DNA from: Bacteroidales bacterium
GTDB lineage: Bacteria; Bacteroidota; Bacteroidia; Bacteroidales; F082
Reading direction: 5' to 3'
Assembly (NCBI GenBank): GCA_019454985.1
Contig: JACFNF010000008.1
Coordinates: forward strand, 62,001-126,000
DNA length: 64,000 bases
The notes below the pieces were generated by a model, which saw nothing but the letters and a program-made list of their open reading frames with translations, did not search any database and was not told the origin of the DNA. Made by a program: the position numbers and the translations under genes. Position 1 is the stretch's first letter, and every line of letters begins with the position of its first letter. Shown piece after piece: positions 59,360 to 64,000 of the stretch.

Positions 59360-61630
59360 TCAGCGGATTTTGTTCTGGGCATCAATGACCGCTATGGTAA
59401 TCATATTGACAATTTCGTTCACTGAACTTCCCATCTGCAGGATTTGCACAGCGTCTTTCATCCCGTTCAGCACCGGGCCGATCACTTCGGCACCTCCTAG
59501 CTCCTGAACTAATTTATAGGCGATATTGGCCGATTCGAGATTTGGGAAAATGAGCACATTGGCCGGCCCGTCAATGAGACGCGAAAACGAAAACGACTCG
59601 CTCAGCAGTTCGGTGTTGAGGGCTGCGTTGGCCTGCATCTCGCCATCCACAATCATATCGGGATAATGTTCGTGGAGGTACTGCACAGCCTTCCGTTGTT
59701 TCTCGGGTACTTCGCCTTCGGCTGAACCAAAATTGCTGTATGAAACTAAGGCAACCCGCGGAACGACTTTGAACTCTCTAACCGACTGGCAGGTTTGCAG
59801 CGTGATTTCGACCAATTGTTCCCAGGTCGGGTCAATGTTCAGGGTACAGTCGGCAAAGAAGACTGGTCCGCGTTTGGTGTTCACGATATACATCCCCGAA
59901 GCAATATTGTGTCCTTTGGCTTTGTCAATCACCTGAAGTACAGGGCGTATGGTGTCGGGATAGCTTCGTGTGAGGCCCGATACCATGGCATGAGCATGGC
60001 CAGTAGCTACCATCATGGCGGCAAAATAATTACGATGCAGCAACAGACTTCTTGCGGCCGTAAAAGTCATTCCCTTGCGCTGGCGCCTGAGAAACAATGC
60101 CTCGGCAAATTGTTTGCGGCGACCGTTTTGTTCATTCGAGCGGGGGTCAATGATCTCAACACCATGAAGCTCAAGGTCGTTTTCCTGAATCAACTGCCGT
60201 ATTTTGGTTGCATTCCCCATCAGCACAGGCTCGGCCAAACCTTCGTTGAGGACAATTTCGGCGGCTTTCAGCATTTTGTAATGTTCGGCATCTGCCAGCA
60301 CTACCCGTTTCGGATCATGTTTAGCACGGGTTTTGATCTGCCGCAACAGAGGGTTACTGGTTTTCAGCCGTTTGCGCAACTCCTCGATGTAATTATCCCA
60401 ATTGGTGATGGGGTTGCGGGCTACGCCTGTTTCCATGGCGGCTTTGGCCACTGCCGGTGAAACCCGTTCAATCAGGCGTGGGTCGGTTGGTTTGGGGATG
60501 ATGTATTCGCGGCCAAAACGCAGGTTGTTCACATTGAAAGCGATATTCACCTCTTCGGGGACAGGTTCTTTGGCTAATTGTGCCAGGGCGTGAGAGGCAG
60601 CCAATTTCATTTCGTCGTTGATTTCGCGGGCACGTACATCCAAGGCACCACGGAAGATATAGGGGAAACCCAACACATTGTTGATCTGGTTGGGATAGTC
60701 GGAGCGACCGGTCACCATGATGATGTCATCGCGCGTGGCCACAGCATCATTATAGGCAATTTCGGGAACCGGATTGGCCAATGCAAACACAATCGGGTTG
60801 TCGGCCATGGAGAGCAACATGTGTTTTTTCAACACGCCGGCCACCGAAAGTCCGAGAAACATATCAGCTCCTTTCAGCGCTTCTTCCAAACTCATATCAG
60901 GCACATCGCGTGCAAACAGGAGCTTGGTGCTGTTGAGGTCGGTGCGTTTTTTGTTCAAAACCCCTTTGCTGTCGAACATGAGGATATTTTCGGGTCGGGC
61001 GCCAAGTTTCACATAGAGTTTTGTGCAACTGATGGCTGCTGCGCCGGCCCCATTGACCACAATTTTCAGGTTTTCGATCTTTTTCCCGTTGATTTCCAAG
61101 GCATTTAACAAGCCGGCTGAGGTGATGATAGCTGTTCCATGCTGGTCGTCGTGCATTACCGGGATGGGGAGTTGTTTTTTCAATTCTTCCTCTATCTCAA
61201 AGCATTCAGGAGCTTTGATGTCTTCCAGATTGATGCCTCCGAAGCTGGGAGCAATGGCTTTGATGACTTCGACGAGTTTTTTCGGGTCTTTTTCGTTGAT
61301 TTCGATATCAAACACATCAATATCGGCAAACACTTTGAAAAGCAGCCCTTTGCCTTCCATCACCGGTTTTCCGGCTTCGGGGCCGATATCGCCCAAACCC
61401 AAAACAGCAGTGCCGTTGGTGATGACTGCCACCAGATTGCCTTTTCCGGTGTATTTGTAAACTTCATCCGGGTTTTTGTTGATTGCCAGACAAGGATCAG
61501 CCACGCCGGGCGTATAGGCCAGCGACAGGTCGCGCTGTGTGCTGTATGGCTTTGTCGGAATCACCTCAAGCTTGCCCGGTCGCCCCTGGGCATGATAGTT
61601 TAAGGCATCTTTGTAAAATAGCTTATCCAT
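59360..61630 (-). CDS. maeB: NADP-dependent malic enzyme with phosphotransacetylase-like C-terminal domain
   Basis: 756 residues from ATG 61630 (the frame opens earlier, but MDKLFYKDAL is the family start). Malic domain 1-430: YSTQRDLSLAYTPGVADPCL, the catalytic and metal region GINLEDIKAPECFEIEEEL followed by VMHDDQHGTAI, and the NAD(P) fold with VVNGAGAAAISC. Residues 430-756 resemble phosphate acetyltransferase (ARSLLLHRNYFAAMMVATGHA, DGEMQANAALNTEL, GPANVLIFPNLESANIAYKL) but act as a regulatory domain in MaeB. It makes pyruvate and NADPH from malate. -7 box at 61661-61668. Confidence 0.97.
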   Translation of the reverse strand: MDKLFYKDALNYHAQGRPGKLEVIPTKPYSTQRDLSLAYTPGVADPCLAINKNPDEVYKYTGKGNLVAVITNGTAVLGLGDIGPEAGKPVMEGKGLLFKVFADIDVFDIEINEKDPKKLVEVIKAIAPSFGGINLEDIKAPECFEIEEELKKQLPIPVMHDDQHGTAIITSAGLLNALEINGKKIENLKIVVNGAGAAAISCTKLYVKLGARPENILMFDSKGVLNKKRTDLNSTKLLFARDVPDMSLEEALKGADMFLGLSVAGVLKKHMLLSMADNPIVFALANPVPEIAYNDAVATRDDIIMVTGRSDYPNQINNVLGFPYIFRGALDVRAREINDEMKLAASHALAQLAKEPVPEEVNIAFNVNNLRFGREYIIPKPTDPRLIERVSPAVAKAAMETGVARNPITNWDNYIEELRKRLKTSNPLLRQIKTRAKHDPKRVVLADAEHYKMLKAAEIVLNEGLAEPVLMGNATKIRQLIQENDLELHGVEIIDPRSNEQNGRRKQFAEALFLRRQRKGMTFTAARSLLLHRNYFAAMMVATGHAHAMVSGLTRSYPDTIRPVLQVIDKAKGHNIASGMYIVNTKRGPVFFADCTLNIDPTWEQLVEITLQTCQSVREFKVVPRVALVSYSNFGSAEGEVPEKQRKAVQYLHEHYPDMIVDGEMQANAALNTELLSESFSFSRLIDGPANVLIFPNLESANIAYKLVQELGGAEVIGPVLNGMKDAVQILQMGSSVNEIVNMITIAVIDAQNKIR

Positions 61631-61660
61631 AACTATTTGTTTATTTGAAATTCTTTGCCC

Positions 61661-61668
61661 CAAAGATA
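61661..61668 (-). promoter_or_regulatory. -7 box TATCTTTG for maeB
   Basis: Exact TAnnTTTG on the minus strand, 30 bases before ATG 61630. Confidence 0.5.
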
Positions 61669-61888
61669 ATGTTTCAGGAGGTTTTTGCGCGGATAAATAA
61701 AAAAACTAATCGCAATAATTTATGTACATCGTTTTTCTGGTCAGGGGGAAAGGTTTTCATTTTTTTGGTTTTGCATTACGGGTTTTTGTCTTCACAAGCC
61801 AAAACGGTGATAATCAAAATAATGCCGGTTTAATCCTTTTAAGCTCAGGCCATCAAGTCATATTTTCGGGTCACTTTTCAGGATTGAT

Positions 61889-61896
61889 TATCTTTG
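61889..61896 (+). promoter_or_regulatory. -7 box TATCTTTG for glycosyltransferase operon
   Basis: Exact TAnnTTTG, 21 bases before ATG 61918; the TTG at 61894 that could extend the frame lies inside this box. Confidence 0.5.
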
Positions 61897-61917
61897 CCCG
61901 CACAAACTCAGAACCGA

Positions 61918-62787
61918 ATGGAAAACAAGCCTGTAAGCATCGTTGTCCCCGCTTATAATGAAGAAAGCGCCATCAGGCAAAGTCTCGACCGCATGATCGA
62001 GCGCCGCTTTCACGAGCTTTATGAGGTGATTTTTGTGGACGACGGCTCCACCGACAGCACTTTCGACATCATCCGGCAATACCCGGTAATATGTGTTCGT
62101 CACAACGTAAACAAAGGTTATGGTGCTGCCCTGAAGACTGGCATTAGAAAAGCCAAAGGCCAAAAGGTGGTGATTCTCGATAGTGATGGACAACACGACC
62201 CGGCCTATGTGAGCCAGATCGTGGAAATGTTGGATGAATACGACATGGTGATTGGCGAACGCGACCAAAAATCGTTTCAGGTGAACCGCCGCCGGAGCGG
62301 AAAATGGCTTATCCGATTAGTAGGAGAAATGTTGGTAGAACAAAAGCTGCCCGATTACAACTCGGGTTTTCGCGGCTTCGACCGCAAACTCATCACCGAA
62401 ATGCTGCACATCATGCCCAATGGCTTTTCATTTTCTACCACTTCAACCTTAGCTTTTCTGAAAGAAGGCTATACCATCGGCACCTTCCCCATCAGTGTGA
62501 AAGAGCGCATCGGCCGCAGCAGCAATGTGAGCTTTCTGAAAGACGGCTCTAAAACCCTCCTGCTCCTGCTTCGTATCATCATGCTGTTCAATCCGTTGAA
62601 GATTTTTTTTCCGGCCAGTGTGTTTGCCTTTGGTTTTGGTATCATCTGGGGTATTATCGGCTATTTTGAAGCCGGAAGGTTTCCCAACAGTGCCACATTG
62701 ATTACGGTGATGGGGATGTTGTTGTTTTTTATTGGACTTCTGGCCGACCAGATTTCCATGCTCAACCGTACAAAACACAGTTTATGA
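61918..62787 (+). CDS. Family 2 glycosyltransferase (DPM1/DPG-synthase-like)
   Basis: 289 residues from ATG 61918. GT-A fold: SIVVPAYNEESAI, FVDDGSTDSTF, NVNKGYGAALKTGI and the metal site LDSDGQHDP, then SGFRGFDRKLI. Two membrane helices at the C-terminus (FPASVFAFGFGIIWGIIGYF and LITVMGMLLFFIGLLADQI) tie it to the inner membrane, as in enzymes that load sugars on polyprenyl phosphate. First of three overlapping genes (4-base ATGA overlap with the methyltransferase). Confidence 0.92.
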   Translation: MENKPVSIVVPAYNEESAIRQSLDRMIERRFHELYEVIFVDDGSTDSTFDIIRQYPVICVRHNVNKGYGAALKTGIRKAKGQKVVILDSDGQHDPAYVSQIVEMLDEYDMVIGERDQKSFQVNRRRSGKWLIRLVGEMLVEQKLPDYNSGFRGFDRKLITEMLHIMPNGFSFSTTSTLAFLKEGYTIGTFPISVKERIGRSSNVSFLKDGSKTLLLLLRIIMLFNPLKIFFPASVFAFGFGIIWGIIGYFEAGRFPNSATLITVMGMLLFFIGLLADQISMLNRTKHSL

Positions 62788-63521
62788 GCCGATATGTATC
62801 ATCTGATCATCGCAACTTCTGGAGCGATGCGGCTGTTGAAGCCCATTGGGATCGGGTGGCGGGCATTTATGTGGCCGAAAACAACAAGGTGAAAGGAGCT
62901 CATGATCAGCGTTTTACAGAAAGTTTGCAACATTTGGACCTGAAGCCCGGGTTGCGCCTGCTCAACATCACCAGCCGCGATGCCGGCGCCGATGCCTTTA
63001 TCCGCGAACGGCAGCCCGATTGTGAAATCACCCATGCCGAGATCTCTGCGGGTTTGATGGCCGAAGCCGAAAAACTGTGGCCGGGAATCTGTCAAATCAA
63101 ACTGAGCACATACAGCCATCTGCCATTTTCCAACAGACAGTTCAACCGCATCCTGAGCCTTGAGACATTAGAACATGCTGCCGACCCGCTGGCTTTTCTG
63201 GCAGAGTTGAATCGTGTGGCCACTGACGACGCCCGCTTGGTGCTGAGTTGTCCGCCCGCCACCAGCGAAATTCCTTACCGCCTTTATACCGCCTTGTTTG
63301 GCGGACATGGCGAAGGCCCTCACCGCTTTCTGCCTTCGGACGAAGTGAAAGTCATGCTCCGTAAAACAGGCTGGAAACTGCTTCTGCATAAAGGAACTGT
63401 GCTTTTCCCCGTGGGACCGGAAGCTTTTCGTGATTTTGGGGAAAGGCTGATCAATGCGTTTCAGGGAAGTGTTTTATCCGAAATGGGAATCCGTCAATTC
63501 TATGTCTGCGAAAAACAGTGA
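62784..63521 (+). CDS. Class I SAM-dependent methyltransferase
   Basis: 245 residues. Rossmann methyltransferase of the Methyltransf_11 type: motif I degenerate (LRLLNITSRDAGADAFI), acidic loop ITHAEISAGLMAEAE, motif IV-like LPFSNRQFNRILSLETLEHAADPLAF, and VLSCPPATSE. Motif I lacks the usual GxGxG, which is odd for this class. The gene overlaps the glycosyltransferase by 4 bases and the next gene by 20. Together with them it probably belongs to a cell-surface glycan or lipid pathway; the substrate is unknown. Confidence 0.85.
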   Translation: MSRYVSSDHRNFWSDAAVEAHWDRVAGIYVAENNKVKGAHDQRFTESLQHLDLKPGLRLLNITSRDAGADAFIRERQPDCEITHAEISAGLMAEAEKLWPGICQIKLSTYSHLPFSNRQFNRILSLETLEHAADPLAFLAELNRVATDDARLVLSCPPATSEIPYRLYTALFGGHGEGPHRFLPSDEVKVMLRKTGWKLLLHKGTVLFPVGPEAFRDFGERLINAFQGSVLSEMGIRQFYVCEKQ

Positions 63522-64000
63522 GCAATTCCGGTCTGTCGTGCGCAACGGCATGTGTAACCGTTGTGGAAGCTGCGTTGGACTGTCAAACGGACAAATCCGT
63601 TTCGACAACAAAGAAGGGCGCTATCTGCCCCGAATTGTCGGAACTCCCGATGAAGAAACCATGAAATTGGTGCTCAGCGCTTGCAGCGGGAGAGCATTTA
63701 ACTTTCCGGCACAGCGCGAACGCCTTTTTGGCGACACCCCCTCCCATGTTTACACCGGTGCTTTTCGCAGCCTCCATATCGGCTATGCCGAAAATCAACA
63801 AATTCGCAGTCAGGCCGCAAGCGGAGGCATTCTGAGTGCCATGCTGATTTATTTGCTGCGCAACAAACATATTGCAGGCGCAGTGGTGCTCGGAATGTCG
63901 AAAGAAAAACCTTGGCTCACTGCTCCTTTTATTGCCACCACCGAGGAGGAAATTTTGGAAGCAGCCCAAAGCAAATATATCCTTTCGTCGGTGAATGAAA
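63502..64000 (+). CDS. FrhB/FdhB-type F420 hydrogenase beta-subunit family protein (5' part, cut by window end)
   Basis: The frame is open for 166 codons from ATG 63502 to the right edge. The N-terminal Cys motif NGMCNRCGSCVGL suits an Fe-S site, and the family marks QAASGGILSAMLIYLLRN, IAGAVVLG, APFIATTEEEILEAAQSKY are those of coenzyme F420 hydrogenase/dehydrogenase beta-subunit (FrhB_FdhB) proteins. In Bacteroidota such proteins often sit in polysaccharide clusters as Fe-S flavoproteins and are not tied to F420. It overlaps the methyltransferase gene by 20 bases. Confidence 0.85.
   Translation, partial: MSAKNSEQFRSVVRNGMCNRCGSCVGLSNGQIRFDNKEGRYLPRIVGTPDEETMKLVLSACSGRAFNFPAQRERLFGDTPSHVYTGAFRSLHIGYAENQQIRSQAASGGILSAMLIYLLRNKHIAGAVVLGMSKEKPWLTAPFIATTEEEILEAAQSKYILSSVNE

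Noticed and set aside
1..64000. CRISPR arrays, insertion sequences, prophage or integrase genes
   Set aside because: No regularly spaced repeats, transposase or integrase motifs were seen in any frame.

Overview
The window is chromosomal DNA from a member of the Bacteroidota, most likely a free-living Bacteroidales-type anaerobe or facultative anaerobe. The evidence is a complete sprA (type IX secretion translocon), several secreted proteins ending in T9SS type A sorting domains, a BACON-domain protein, TonB parts, and at least 27 exact TAnnTTTG -7 promoter boxes, often with a TTG-like -33 element 19-21 bases upstream. No phage, insertion sequence or CRISPR array was seen.

Layout. 1-15138: a cut CotH-kinase protein, a mammalian-type PTPS, a three-gene operon of secreted proteins with beta-propeller repeats, thioesterase, mscL, tnaA with a long leader, a CBM48 protein, free-Met-sulfoxide reductase, a T9SS-secreted SGNH/BACON protein, an alpha/beta hydrolase and an ABC-F protein. 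15317-18598: a tricorn-like protease. 18826-24550: a six-gene minus-strand operon for periplasmic sulfur chemistry, followed upstream by a SulP transporter. 26726-35819: housekeeping and accessory genes (purN, DUF3109, an oligopeptide-type ABC ATPase, two tail-less SSBs next to comF, a membrane acyltransferase, mgsA). 35970-40770: sulfate activation (cysQ, cysD, cysN with a degenerate APS-kinase domain) and a deoxyhypusine-synthase-like gene. 40784-49308: a Cys-rich PAS kinase with an unlisted small membrane protein, thpR, tRNA-Ala, a TonB receptor operon, tonB, vanZ, gcvH. 49398-61630: sprA, ruvA, aspS, maeB. 61918-64000: a glycosyltransferase, methyltransferase and FrhB-like gene, probably a glycan cluster, cut at the edge.

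The most interesting system is the 18826-24550 operon: an octaheme cytochrome c of the tetrathionate reductase family, a cytochrome b, a double-rhodanese lipoprotein, two YeeE/YedE-type sulfur transporter halves (one fused to a rhodanese domain) and a membrane-anchored rhodanese-like protein. Three of these otherwise different proteins end in the same KGGC tail, while every rhodanese-like domain in them has lost the catalytic cysteine. The tail cysteine is therefore the only free cysteine outside lipobox and transporter motifs. I infer that the tails are periplasmic sulfur-carrying arms, comparable in idea to the SoxY GGCGG arm, that hand sulfur between the cytochrome and the transporter. SulP may supply or remove the anion.

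The T9SS link is clear: SprA is encoded here together with four of its likely cargo proteins. Two genes cut by the window edges (CotH at the left, FrhB-like at the right) and one 58-residue gene were found by reading the sequence directly.
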